NCBI GenBank assembly: GCA_033807775.1 | Contig: CM066320.1 | Coordinates: 183,879,784-183,943,783, forward strand | Source of the DNA: Saussurea involucrata | Lineage: Eukaryota; Streptophyta; Magnoliopsida; Asterales; Asteraceae | Reading direction: 5' to 3' | Length of the DNA: 64,000 nucleotides | Shown here: piece by piece, positions 31,199 through 43,528 of the stretch | Position numbering within the stretch: the stretch's first letter is position 1 | Layout of the letters: each line of letters starts with the position of its first letter | Made by a program: the position numbers and the translations under genes | Notes under the pieces: generated by a model | Databases searched by the model: none | Seen by the model: the letters and a program-made list of their open reading frames with translations, nothing else | Told to the model about the DNA's origin: nothing

Positions 31199-33572
31199 GT
31201 GGTTACACAATTATTGTAGCCTTTTCAGGTTGCATATATTTGACCAACAAGCCACTTATCAACGTTCTCTAGTTTCACTTCGGGCGATGGATTCTAGTAT
31301 ACGACTCCATTGAGCACCATCACAAGATCTCTAAAATGGTCCTAGTATCTACTCGACCTCTAGATGAGCCTCACCACAAAAGTCACTGACCTCCGTATAC
31401 GGCTCCCATGAGCACCACCACAAGACCTAGTCACGTATAAGACTCAACGGAGTATCACCACAGACTAATAGCGTCGTATATGACCCAATAGAGTACCACC
31501 AAGGGTGAGCATCGGAACTGGGTACTCGCCTTTGGAACCGAGAACCGAAATCGATGTGATTGGTTCCGGTTCCGGTTTCGGTTCCTAAAATACGGAACCG
31601 ATTAAGACTGGTTCCGATTCTGGTTCTCATTTTTTTGGAACCGTTACCCGCTGGGTACCCGGTCCCGCTAATTTTTTAATAAAAGCTATTTATATATTTA
31701 TTATATTTAAATATTTAATGATGTGGTATTAGTTTTATACCTTTATTAAGTGTTTTATTAGTTTTCTTTCAAGTGTTTTATATGAGGTGTTGACGACTTG
31801 ACGTAAAATCGTGAATTGTTATGGAAGTTGTTTTGTTGATGTCAAGACTGAATACTCGAGTGTTTCTAATTTATTTATGTAATAATTAGTTTTTATCAGA
31901 TTAGTTTTCACTATTTGTTGTATTTATTACTTTATGTTGGTATTTATAATTTGCAATAGACTTAAAATTACAATTTTTATAGTATGAATTGTTAAAATTA
32001 CAAAATATAGAGAACCGATGTAAGCGGTTCCGGTTCCGGTTCCTTCATTCTAGGAACCGCCGGTTCCGGTTTTGGTTCCATGAAATTTAGTCGGGTACCC
32101 GGTTATGCTCACCCCTAGTACCACCGCAAGCTCACTACCCATGACTTGGGGACCACTCACTAGACTTAAGTGTGGACATCAAAACTCTACACTTAACTAT
32201 AAGACAAATTCCTATGCCTATGGATCTGATACATTAGAGTCTAAAATTACATGACACCAATTGAATGACTAACACACTCAAAGCATGTAATGTCCAACAC
32301 TTATGCAATAAATGCATTTAAAGTTTAAAGCTCCACATTTAGCCTTTAAATTGGAACAAAGTCCTCAAAAAACCATTTTAGTTAAAAGCAAGCCAAATGG
32401 CTAGTAAAACATATGACTATATCGATAAAGCCATTACAAAACACATAGGCCAAAAAGACACATTTTTCAATGTTTAATAAATACATGGCACATATATATG
32501 GTAGGTCCAAGATCAACATTTCATAGAAGCTTAGTAGCCAAAAGGATCCATAGCCTTATGGTTTGTGTCCCCATAATTCACTCTAAACAAAAGAATGACC
32601 AATCTCAACGGTTTACACATTTAAGGTAAAAAAGGATTAAAGTGCCAACATCAAAACTCATAAGTTGGGTAAAATCCCAAAAAAAAACTCACTTTAAATA
32701 CGGTCAAATAAACACTTCAACTCGTTCAACAAATCCATTGAAACCATTTTTAACCCAATTACCATTTTTAAGAGTTAAAACATTATTTTGCCCAAATCCT
32801 CTAAATATCCAAGAAATCACATTTAGTTGATTAAATACCTTTTGATATCTCAAAACACCCAATAAAATATTATAAATCATCTACAAATATTTGATAACCC
32901 AAATATGTTCAAATACACAAATATTCACAAAATCCATCAAATGAGAACTGAACTTATGGGAATATGTTCAAAACCAAACTAAAGATATTTTGACATGTAT
33001 ATAATTTTTCAAATCAACTAGAACTCGGCTTGCTAGAGTTAGGCTAAACCTAGGTTTTAGCCCATACATGAGTTTCCTTTGGTGAAGGCTTTAACTCTTC
33101 AAGTGAGTTCTCTAGATCTTAGATCCAATGCTCCCGTAAGATTTCTTTTACCCCACAAGTCCTCAAAGTTACACGAAAAGTGAAGGAGAGAGAAAAGAGA
33201 TGGAGAATAACAAAAGCCGTAGCATTTTGGGTGAAGAGATGAGAAAAATATCTTTAACCAAAAACCCTTTGAATCCAACAAAAACACTCCACCAAAGCTT
33301 AATATTATTACTCTAAGCTCCAGACGAAAACTTGTGTGTGATGCCCTGCACTCTCTCATTCCAGACACTCAGGCGGCCTGCGCAGCGACCCTGGGTGGCA
33401 TGCCAGGTCACACAACTCACTGTATATTTGCATTTTTTCCATTTTTCGCGCCTGATTCGATCATCGAAGTTCCCCTTATGATACCAATGTAAAACCTCCT
33501 TAAATATTTTTCCTCAATGGCCAAACGAATTCTTAAAATTAAATGGGCCTTTCAGAAATCGCGGATGTTACA
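31199..33572 (-). mobile_element. Probable minus-strand LTR-retroelement remnant
   Basis: On the minus strand, TGTAACATCCGCG at 33572 looks like an LTR start. About 80 bp further on, GGTTTTACA is followed by TTGGTATCATAAGG, which resembles an LTR end plus primer site. Around 31280-31500 and 32118-32160, ACTCAAYGGAGTACCACCAC-like words repeat. No coding frame was found, and the Copia-1 insertion and the hAT element at 31501 break it up. Boundaries on the left are unknown. Confidence 0.35.
31501..32117. mobile_element. hAT-type non-autonomous element (617 bp), TSD GTACCACC
   Basis: The ends AAGGGTGAGCATCGG and ATGCTCACCCCTA are imperfect TIRs. The TSD GTACCACC is exact (31493-31500 and 32118-32125). 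The first about 140 and last about 110 bp are packed with GGTTCCGGTT and AACCG words on both strands, a subterminal repeat pattern typical of hAT transposase binding. The AT-rich middle is non-coding. Confidence 0.88.
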
Positions 33573-34196
33573 TTAACATTAGTTATTTACGGATCAGATT
33601 GAATAAAATTAATAACCCTGCGTTTCACTTCATACTACTTATAAATAAATGAGTAAACTATAATTTTGGTTTTTGTGTTCTAGACAATAGTAAGAACAAC
33701 AACCTTAAACCTCAATAAGTACAATAACGGTTATTGTGGTTTGCATACACTAACATCAATGTGCCACTACATGGGAGACATTTTCATCTTTTTACCTATT
33801 TTCAAAATTTTCTTTACAATATTAAAATTTTGTATTATATTATTTATTAATTCTATTAAATTAAAATCTATATTATATTCATTAAAACCTTTCCCCTCCC
33901 CCTTGATTCGCCATTACCCCCACTCCTTCTCTTCCTGTTTTTGGGTCAGCCCACCTCCTCCTTTTCCAATCAAGAAATATAGAATTTGATAAAAGGGCAA
34001 TTTTATGACTTTTATTGTTGTCACATAAGTTTTAATGAAAAGAAGTTGACTTGGGAATTGTTAAATCAGAATGAAAACTAATTTATTGTAAAATGTTGTA
34101 CGAGGTATTCCTAGGCGATGGTGCCAATTTATAAGGGAATGCGAGCTTGTGGAAGTATGAACAACAGGAGAGGTTGTTTCGACCTTGGAGTAGGGA
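33573..34196. other. AT-rich flank, no gene
   Basis: No supported coding frame. GAGTAAACTATAATTTTGG near 33650 resembles one end of the MULE family at 41144, but I could not find a matching second end. Confidence 0.35.
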
Positions 34197-34204
34197 TTCC
34201 CTTG

Positions 34205-34692
34205 TAGGGGTGAGCAATCGGACGGGTCGGGCGGTTCGGGCCGAAAAAGTTGAAACCCGATCGGGTTTCGGGTGGGGGGGTACAGGCCCCGAAACCCGCC
34301 CAAAGTATAATTCGGGTTTCGGGTTCGGGTTGGGCGGTCGGGTTGGACGGGTTGGGGTATAAAATACATTGTTGCGAGTTCTATGTATTGTTTGCATGCG
34401 AAACCGTTGATCACTTGATCACACACACAACTTAACTTAAAGTCTTAAACACACACACACACAGCTTAACTTAAACACACACACACACACGTACAGCTTA
34501 AACAATTAAAAACACACACACACACAGCACACATACATACATCACACACACACAGCATACATACACACAGCACACATCACACATCACACATACACACATA
34601 CACACATACACACAGCTTAACTTAAACACACACACACACCTCACACACACACGTACAGCTTAAACAATTAAACACACACACACACACAGCTT

Positions 34693-34723
<31 letters not shown>

Positions 34724-35104
34724 GCACACATACATACAGCACACACACACAGCACACATACACACAGCAGTGACAACACACACACATACATACAACACAC
34801 ACACACAGAGCACACATACTCTGATACTCAGCTTAAACACACACACATAGCAACACATACTCAGATTAAACACACACACACAGAATACATACTTAGTTTA
34901 CGATTTATTGAAGAAAAAAAAAATTAAAAGTTCGGGTTTCGGTCGGGTTCGGGTTTGGGAAAACCCAACCCAAACCGAACCGAAATACCCGATATATACT
35001 TTCGGGTTCGGGCCATTTCGGGTGAATCGGGTGACTCAAGTTCGGGCCATTTCGGGTTCGGGTCGGTCGGGTTGTTCGGATCGGTCGAGTTTTGCTCACC
35101 CCTA
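34205..35104. mobile_element. hAT-type non-autonomous element (900 bp), TSD TTCCCTTG
   Basis: The ends TAGGGGTGAGCAATCGG and TTTTGCTCACCCCTA are TIRs; the TSD TTCCCTTG is exact (34197-34204 and 35105-35112). Subterminal arrays of TTCGGGTTCGGG-type words lie at about 34215-34360 and 34925-35095 in inverse sense. The interior (about 34440-34890) is an expanded (CA)n microsatellite interspersed with AGCTTAAAC words, non-coding on both strands. Confidence 0.9.
34440..34890. repeat. (CA)n-rich microsatellite block
   Basis: Many (AC)n runs of 5-14 units separated by AGCTTAA, ATACATAC and AGCAC. Apparent cysteine/valine-rich minus-strand ORFs here are artefacts of the repeat. Confidence 0.95.
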
Positions 35105-35112
35105 TTCCCTTG

Positions 35113-35448
35113 TATGGATATCCTTTACATGAAAGGAGTTAGGGGTTGTTTACTAACCTCTTACCCCCTCTTACGGTAAGAGGCTCTTACAGTAAGAGGT
35201 AAAAGTGTTTAGCAACAAAAAAATTCCAATTGCTGACCGTGCACTAACTAAAATCAGAGATAGAAATGTATCTTACCACGGTCAGAGATAAGTTTTTCCT
35301 TACTTACCCCTTCATCTTATGAGATTTTACTCTCCTAAACCCTATACATGAACCCATGTTTTTTCTTTTCTTATCTGGGTGGCTAATTTGTCAAATCTCC
35401 TTTTCCCTTTTTTGTTGCATCAATCTTGAAGGTTGGCTTGCTAGATGT
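35113..35448. other. Unassigned sequence, no gene
   Basis: Includes a short dyad around CTCTTACGGTAAGAGGCTCTTAC (two overlapping inverted words near 35170-35200). Nothing else was recognised. Confidence 0.4.
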
Positions 35449-35962
35449 TGTTAGTGTGTATTCCCAAAAGCCAATCATTAGATGATCATGTGTGGACATT
35501 GTTTCGTGAATATTATTTAAATAAATAAAAGGTATTGCCCAATTATAATGTTTATGGCATATTTGGTGTTATATTTAAACGTAATAATGACCTTAGAATA
35601 ATGTATTCTAAAATGTCCCTAGTCAACTATTAGATTGGGTTTTATGTTGAATTAATAGATTACGACTAGTATATGCAGGGATCCGTATGGAGATACATAA
35701 TTCACATATGGGTACTAGATGGGATCTTGTGCCGGACGTGACTCACTATGAGAAAGTTTCATTGGATGTCATATGAGTGTCATAGACGGTTTCCATGTGG
35801 TCATTGTAAAATTAATCCTTTGACTTGAGATCATGAAGTTTGATTTGTGTGAGTGGTGTACTTTGTTAATTGATTCTAATTAGTGCGTAATTGGCTGATT
35901 CTAATCAGTGCGTAATGGACTCCAGAGGGAGATGAGAATTCCAGATTCTTTCATGGGATAAT

Positions 35963-37236
35963 TGATAACGCCACTTTTTGGCGTTATTTTCGGTCCATAA
36001 ACCAATGAGATTGGCTTTGTGTTGAAGCAAAGAGGCGGAATTTTATGGTTTATCGAGTGAAATGTGCAGGTAATCTAAAAGACAACAATCATCGAGAAAA
36101 GAAGGGGAAAAGAGTCCAAAAGAGAGCCAAAACGAAGCCCAACGGAAGCCCAAGATCCAAGCCCGAGACCCGTGCCCAAACCATGACCCGAACCTGACCC
36201 AGAGTACTTTAGAAAACCGCGCGGTTTATCCCGCGGTTTACAAGTCGCGGCCTAAACTGCGCACCCCTCTGTTCCAGCTTCATAATTGGTGTTTTCCGGA
36301 TTTTAGGTCATTATCTCGACACGCGCGACGGGAGGCAGCTTGGGGGCGATTTTCAGAGCACTTTCACGCAATTTGGAGCCACGATAGAGGATCGATCGAG
36401 GAGACGTTCACCACGCGAAGCGGATTAGTGCCGAGAGAAGGGAGTTCATCAGTATATTCTTTACGTTCACGATCACCATGTTTACACACACTTTTTCATC
36501 CATTTTTCTTATGTTTAAGTCCACCACCAACATGAACTAATCTTTAGATGTTGGGGGTTGGAATGAATTTGGTTTAAGCGTATGAACATGTGACCTGAAG
36601 CTTTTATCAGTTTTCTTTCCTAATTTAATGAAGCATGTGATTTGGATTTTAATGCTTTTGTGAGTTTGGCCAATTTACATCTGATTTGTTTGTTAGCAAT
36701 TAAGTTCGAGAGAATTAATTGTTACTTAGAATTAGAATTGCATGCCTAAGGTGAGAAAGTGGATAGAGATATACCAATTAAGCCTTAGTCTCATTTAAAT
36801 CTTGAGTTTAATGTGTTTTGAATTCTATAGGTTGAGATCGAGAGATAAAACTTGTGTTTTCAAGATAAAACCCGTTGTTGCTTGAGAAAGAACAACGGTG
36901 ATTTTAGAGATTGGGCATTCTTTAAAGGGATTAGCTGGTAATTGTTTTGAGTCAAGTGATTGTATGTGAAAACCTTAGGATTTCCAACCCTCAACTGATT
37001 TCTCTATCCAAAGTTTCCTTAAGTTGTTTACTGTCTCGTTCGTGATTTATTTTGATTGCAATTAATTAGTTAATACCAACAACTCAAATTGCGACCGTTC
37101 AGTTAATAGATCTTATAGTCATTGTGATACTTAGTTCCTAGTCCCTGTGTTCGATACTCGTACTTTCAGTACTATTACTTGATTTCGACACCGTACACTT
37201 GCGGTTAGATTTAGGGGGGTGTAAACCCGCCTATCA
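35963..37236 (+). mobile_element. Solo LTR (1,274 bp), gypsy Tat-like, TSD ATAAT
   Basis: It starts TGATAACGCCACTTTTTGGC and ends GCCTATCA, flanked by ATAAT at 35958-35962 and 37237-37241. The TGATAACGCC start and TTGCGGTTAGATTTAGGGG near the end are typical of Tat-type gypsy LTRs. No primer site or internal domain follows, so it is a solo LTR. It lies immediately upstream of the LINE. Confidence 0.88.
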
Positions 37237-37244
37237 ATAATCAA

Positions 37245-39609
37245 TAAAAAAATACACGAGCTCAAGAATTCATGGGCTTAACATTAATGGGATTTGGGTT
37301 TCTGATCCGGAAAAAATAAAGGACGAAGTTCATATTTTCTTTAAAAGAAAGTTTGAAGATGAAAACCTGGTAAGACCGAAGTTACGTAGTGGTTTGATCA
37401 AAAGGCTTTCGGCTGATCAAAGAGAGTTTCTCGAGGCCCCGTTTGAGATGGACGAAATCAAGGCAGCGGTCTGGAGATGTGGGAACAACAAAAGCCCCGG
37501 GTCCGGATGGTTTCTCCTTCGAGTTTATTAAGAAATTCTGGAACAAGATTGGTGGTGACATATTCGAAGCGGTTAAAGTTTTTGAAGACAACCGGATGAT
37601 CAATCCCAGTAGCAACACGTCGTTCATTTCCCTTATTCCCAAGGTAAATGATCCTCTTTCTCTTTCGGATTACCGCCCAATAAACCTCATAGGGTGTGTA
37701 AGCAAAATTATCTCGACAACCCTTGCGAGTAGACTCAAAAGTGTGATAGGGTCGGTTGTAAGCAATGTTCAAATGGCGTACATCAAAGGTCGGAGTATCT
37801 TGGATGGCCCGCTGATCGTCAATGAGATTATAAAGTAGGCCAAAAGAAAAAAGGAGAAAACGATGATTTTTAAGGTGGACTTCGAGAAAGCCTTTGACTC
37901 GCTCAACTGGGGATACCTGGACGATATTCTTGGTCAAATGAGCTTCAGAGAGAAATGGAGAGCTTGGGTCTGGGGCTATTTCTCAACGGCTAGAGTTTCG
38001 GTCCTTGTCAACGGATCTCCGTCGAACGAATTCCACATGGATAAAGGGGTGATGCAAGGGGACCCACTTGCTCCTTTTCTTTTCATTCTTGTCGCGGAAG
38101 GGATGAATGTGGCCATTAAGGAGACACAAATTAAAGGGTTATTCAAAGGTGTTCACTTTCACAACAGGGGGGAAGAGGTCTCCATCCTACAGTACGCGGA
38201 CGACGCCATTTTTCTGGGAGATTAGTCGCGAAGTAACGCTACTAACCTTGTCCGTATTCTTAAATGTTTCCAGATTTGCTCGGGACTCAAAGTCAACATG
38301 GAGAAAAGCAAAGTTATGGGAGTAATGGTTAATAATGAAGAGGTCAAGAGGATGGCCAGATGGTTAAGTTGTAAGGAAGGCTCGATCCCATTCACATAAC
38401 TGGGAATGCCGATGGGGGAAAAGATGGGTAGAGTGGCTAGCTAGAAGCCGATTATTGAAAAATTCAAAGCCAGGCTCTTGTACTGGAAAGCAAGAAACTT
38501 ATCTATTGGGGGTAGACTTAGCCTTTGTAAGTCAGTGTTAGGAAGTTTGGGGTCTTACTTTTTCTCATTATTCAAGGCCCCTGATAAGGTTATCAACGTT
38601 TTGGAGAGCATTCGGTGTCGTTTCTTTTGGGGAGGGGGCGAGGAAAAAAGGAAAATTTGTTGGGTGGCTTGGGAGAAAGTCTTAAATAGCAAAGAAAATG
38701 GGGGGTTGGGCATTGGCAACTTAAAAGCCTTGAACCTTGCGATGTTAGGGAAATGGTGGTGGCATTACCGAACGGATACAGAAGCAATGTGGAGAGGGAT
38801 TGTGACTTATTTCTATGGTAGTTCGGGTGGGCTTTCAGACGGGAATAGGAGTAGAGCTAAAGGGGGCCGTTGGGGATCGATTGTAGGGCTGCACAACGAT
38901 TTAGAGAAGCGGGGAATTAACCTGGACAACATGTTTCAATAGGACTCGAGCAATGCGCGCTGGAAGTAGGCTAAGGAGGTTGCCCCCCTCCGGAGGATGG
39001 TGGATTGTATGATCCTTCCGAGCGCTGATCGAGTAACGTGCTGGAATACGTGGGTTCCGATAAAAGTCAATGTGCATCTATGGAGGGTACTGTAGGAGCG
39101 ACTGGCTATCAAAGACAATCTGTTAAAAAGAGGAATTCACGTCGTTTCTGATGTTTGCCCATGATGTGTGTCACACCCAGAGAATTCTGCTCATTTATTT
39201 GTGCAGTGCTCTACTGCGCGGGAGGTGGGAGCTCAGTTTCATCAATGGTGGAGAATTTGGTCAATGGCGGCGAACTCGGTGAATGATATGTGGACGACCG
39301 TACAACAAGTGGTTACTCAGAGGCAGAGTAAGGAGGTTGCAAAAGTAGTTTGCATGACATACTTTTGGGTCTTGTGGAATCAAAGAAATGAGAAGCTGCA
39401 CAAAGGCAAGATGAGGAGTAGTAAAGAGATTACCAATTTAATTTTGTACTTTGATTTTTATTAGATTAGAGTCAGATCTAAGATTGGGAGAGCCTTAAGT
39501 TGGGAGGATTGGCTAAGATCTCCCTTGAATTTTTGTAATCTCTCTGTATATCGCTAGCTTCTCGCTAGTTTCGGCTTAATAAAGGTGCTGTGTGTTTTGT
39601 TGTCCAAAA
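37245..39609 (+). pseudogene. 5'-truncated LINE, ORF2 reverse transcriptase and C-terminal zinc region
   Basis: Non-LTR retrotransposon ORF2 lacking the endonuclease. RT blocks in order: KAPGPDGFSFEFIKKFW (about 37490), SDYRPINLIGCVSKII (about 37665), KVDFEKAFDSLNW (37872), GVMQGDPLAPFLF (about 38050) and YADD (38193-38204). From about 37485 to 38942 it stays in one frame but has in-frame stops at 37836, 38223 and about 38398; one frameshift lies near 37480. The C-terminal HPENSAHLFVQC (about 39170) matches the zf-RVT domain, and a downstream region ends AATAAAGGTGCTG...AAAAAA at 39609. Such proteins reverse-transcribe their own RNA at a nicked chromosomal site. This copy is dead. Confidence 0.9.
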
Positions 39610-40117
39610 AACATTTTGGCTGATAGAAAGGTTGTTGGGTATATCACGTATCACTTAGTAGTACTGGTATGGATCAAGATAGGATTTGTTCCTCTTGTAT
39701 GTCCAGAGTAGTATCCCTAAGCCCCTCAATCGAATAGTGCCATGGAAGTGCATGCATGCTCAGACGATCAATATAGGATACTGATAATCAGTATATGATA
39801 CTGATATATGTCTTTTTAGTAAATTCCAGAATCGAGAAACTAAGGGTCGGACATAACGAGGATGACACACCCATGCCTCGTGTTCGATCTGGATATGTGA
39901 ACAAAAGGACATAATCATGTACACTGATAATGCTCACACATTTTGTTGATTAGCTGAATCACCAAACTTTATCATTTGGGTAACGATGATGTATTGCTAG
40001 ATGCCGCTCTTCGTTGATAATTATAAATAGGATTTATAATGATTGCCAACGTGATAAAGTCCCATTGGGTCAACGCATTAAATGTATATCTGAATAAGGA
40101 GAACAAATAAATAAGAT

Positions 40118-40713
40118 AAAATATTTAATTATTATCATCCGATTTATAAGAGATAAAATCGAATCCTATTATATTGTTTGACAAGAAGGATATGATTGAC
40201 AAGTGGTGACTTATCTGTGAATATATTTTGAGTGAAGCAAAAACAACATTTTGAAGGATGAGAGATCCTCAAAAGATTGTGCCACTCTTTTTCCTGTAAT
40301 ACCTATTGCATAGGTGTTAGCACCTTTCACACCTATATAAAGGGAGAGAGAGACCATTGTGAATGGTTAACTGAATCAGATGAGAACCATTTTGAAAGAT
40401 TATATATTGTTCAAAATATTTAATTATTATCATCCGATTTACAAGAGATATTATCGGATCCTATTATCTTGTTTGACAAGAAGGATATGATTGACAAATG
40501 GTGACTTGTCTGTGAATATATATTGAGTGAAGCAAAAGAAAGCTTTTGAAGGATAAGAGATCCTTAAAAGATTGTCTCACTCTTTTTCCTGCAGTACCTA
40601 TATACGATAGGTACTAGCACATTTCACTCATATATAAAGGGAGAGAGAGACCATTGTGAATGGTTAACTGGACCGGATGAGAACCCTTTTGAAATATTGA
40701 ATAGTGTTCGAAA
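40118..40713 (+). repeat. Tandem duplication of 295 bp containing a TATA box
   Basis: Copy 1 is about 40118-40412 and copy 2 about 40413-40713. Both start AAAATATTTAATTATTATCA and carry TATATAAAGGGAGAGAGAGA (about 40334 and 40632). The copies differ by about 10%. As this lies in a probable LTR, the promoter region appears to be doubled. Confidence 0.85.
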
Positions 40714-41143
40714 AGATTATCTCTCTTTATATCCTCCAAAACTGCTCCTCCTTTCTTCCAAGGGATTGGAGACCGTATCTAACATTCGTGAAGGAAGAGC
40801 ACCTCCTCTATTGTCGTAAGATGACAAGAGGACTCAGTACATTTGCATGGATACCGTGGAGGCAACGGGCTAAGTTCGTTGCTCAGATTCAGATACGACA
40901 TAAAAGGGTTGATGCTCGTAACGGGCAAAAAATTTAAACACCCATCCTACTCCGTTTCTTATGGGTCTTGGAGGAATACGGTTACATTTATGTTGCGTAT
41001 ATGGCTTCTGTATTTCAACATATGTGGGTTTCAACTTTCCCTTCACCTAATACCTTTTTTAACATTTTAAACCATTTTGAATGATAAATATTAATAAAGA
41101 ATACTATATTGAAGTAGGTTTGTAATCATTTTATTTTAGTTTA

Positions 41144-42526
41144 GAGTAAATTACGGATTTGGTCCCTGTGGTTTGTCCAAAATTATGGATTTCGTCCCTA
41201 GGCTTCATTTATTACGGATTTCGTCCCCGACTGATGTAAAATCCATTGGATTTGGTCCCTGCCCCTAACGTCTGTCCAACTACTCCGTTAAATCCAAGGG
41301 TATTTTCGTCAATTCCATGATATTCATCTTCTTCATCATGTTCATCTTCTTCACTTGAATGTTCATCTTCTCCAACATGAACATGAAGAACACCATATTA
41401 ATTAAATGCATTAGAAACCACCAAAAATCCATTGGAAACCACCAAAAATCAATTGGAAACCACCAAAAATCAATTGGAAACCACCATTATCATCAAAAAG
41501 TATAATCAAATCCATTGGAAACCACCAAAAATCAAAAGTATAATCAAATCTATTGGAAACCACCAAAAATCCATAAATCCATTGGTTTTTTTTGCTTGAA
41601 TCTTCATCTTCTTCAACAATACATAAAACCGTTGTCCAATTTCATCTCTTTACTCCTTCACTTCATCTCAAATCCCCCAATTTCACTTCCCTTTCTTGCT
41701 TTTTTGGTCGATCGATTCAATCTCATCTGGGTATGTTTTTTTGGCCAACGATCTTCTGTCTCACATTTTATTTTGTATTTTTATTGGGTTTTTACATTAA
41801 GGTTTTTGAACGAAATAGGGTCTTTGGTTGAGGTTTTTATATGAAACTCCTTCTCCATTGAAACATATATATGATGTGGGTTTTGAACAGTGAAATGGGA
41901 TGAAGATCAATTTAAAATTTAGAGGATGTTTATGGTGGTGGGCTGTAAACGATGATGATAATGGTAGTTTACAGATTTGTTCATAACTTTCAGATATGTT
42001 CATAATTTAGAAGATGTTTATGGTGGTGGGCTGTAAAGTCCTTGTCCAAGCTCTTCTTGATCCAACCCAAAAATTCGAACCCAAAAAATGGGGTTTACAG
42101 ATCTGTTCATAACTTTTACAGATCCAACCCAAAGTGGTGATTGATTTTGTGATTTGATTGTATTGTGATGTTCATAACTTTCGTAGATTAGTTCGTTTTG
42201 TAGTTTAGGTCATATTACAAGTTTTAGATCTGAGAAACAACAACATTTCATTAACAAGTTTAAGTGTTCTTGGTTTTCATGTTCTTGGTGTTCTTGTTGG
42301 AGATGAAGAATCAAGAAAAAAATAAAAAAGAAAAGGAAAAATGGTTAAATAGTATAAATGACGAAAATACCCTCGGAGTTAGCGGAGTAGTTGGACGGAC
42401 GTTAGGTCGAGGGACCAAATCCAATGGATTGTGCATCGCTCGGGGACCAAATCCGTAATAAATGAAGCCTAGGGACGAAATCCATAAATTTGAACAAACC
42501 ACAAGGACCAAATCCGTAATTTACTC
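41144..42526. mobile_element. MULE-like non-autonomous element (1,383 bp), TSD TTTAGTTTA
   Basis: The ends GAGTAAATTACGGATTTGG and CCAAATCCGTAATTTACTC are inverted repeats extending with gaps for about 130 bp (GGTCCCTGTGGTTTGT inward). A perfect 9-bp TSD, TTTAGTTTA, is at 41135-41143 and 42527-42535, the length expected for Mutator-like elements. No transposase. The interior includes a short tandem block of ATTGGAAACCACCAAAAATC (about 41405-41580) and TC-rich DNA that resembles a gene leader followed by an intron, but I recognise no protein. Confidence 0.88.
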
Positions 42527-42535
42527 TTTAGTTTA

Positions 42536-43528
42536 TCACCATTTAAAAAGATTCTAATAGATAATGCAAAATGTTTTTTTATAGTATTGTATCAACATTG
42601 AAATAAATTATTGTATAACCCTATAATAGTCATTTTTACTTGATCTGCGTTTAATATAAAATATTTAGTAAACAAAAAATTTTGATTGACACTTATCCTA
42701 ATCAGGTCTTTTATTCTAGTCAGATGTCTTACCCTAGTCAACACTCAATATGACCCCTTAAGTGAGAATGTGATCGAAGAATTATTGTCTCGACAAAACT
42801 TTGAAATAGAAATAATATTGTGGGAAACATATGGAACACGAAGAATATTTCAAAGAGGAAAATGAGTAGAGGGAGTAAGTAGAGTTGTGTAACGGATGTT
42901 ATCAATTGATAGTCTGGAGTCAGGATGATGACAAGTTCTTCAGTGCCTTCATAGGGCGAATGAAGAACGAGATTGTAAAGATTATTAGTTACATGACGGG
43001 TTGTCCTGCTATATAAAAGCCAACCTGTAAAAACATAGGCACGAGGATAAGAGACGGGTTGATAATTTTCTTATATAATTTGATTATTTAACTATTTTAG
43101 ATAATTAAGATTTGAAAAAACAAGGTTGGAGTTTATCAGTTTGTATGGGTTAGTTTTCTTGAGAACTTGAGATATAAGAATATGTACATAAGCTATAATA
43201 GTTTGTAACCTTAATTTAAGGTATTTGAATAAACGATAGTTTTTTAAAAGCATCTCCAACATAGTTTAAAAAAAGGAATTTAATTAAAATATTCAAAGTT
43301 TGACTTTGACTTACCAAAATATCCATTTCTCTCTCGAATTTGCCAAAATACCCATTTTTTCTGCGAAGGGGGTCCGCGATCGCGGACAGGGACCAATTTT
43401 GAAAATTTTGATCCCGCGATCGCAAAGAAAAGTCCCGCGATCATGTGATTTTGATTGTTTTGATTTGCAATTTATACTTTCAACCCCTATACTTATTTAC
43501 TTACTTTACTTTATACCTTTTACTTTCA
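42536..43528. other. No gene; includes a 16-bp GC-rich palindrome
   Basis: AT-rich sequence without a supported coding frame. At 43372-43387 GTCCGCGATCGCGGAC is a perfect palindrome, and GCGATCGC or CGCGATC recurs at about 43414 and 43435. The rest is unassigned. Confidence 0.5.

Larger units (their letters stand above)
35449..41020 (+). mobile_element. Probable Copia-type LTR interrupted by a LINE and a gypsy solo LTR
   Basis: It starts TGTTAGTGTGTATTCCC at 35449 and ends TTCAACA at 41020. The flanking 5-mers GATGT and TATGT agree at four of five positions, so the TSD is imperfect. Both outer parts (35449-35957 and about 39611-41020) have the look of long Copia-type LTR sequence, and no gag or pol is seen. 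The right part holds a 295-bp tandem duplication with a TATA box in each copy. Total LTR without insertions would be about 1.9 kb. It could be a solo LTR or part of a LARD-like element; I am not certain of the right boundary. Confidence 0.45.

Noticed and set aside
34691..34879. Cys/Val-rich minus-strand ORFs
   Set aside because: Translation of a (CA)n microsatellite.
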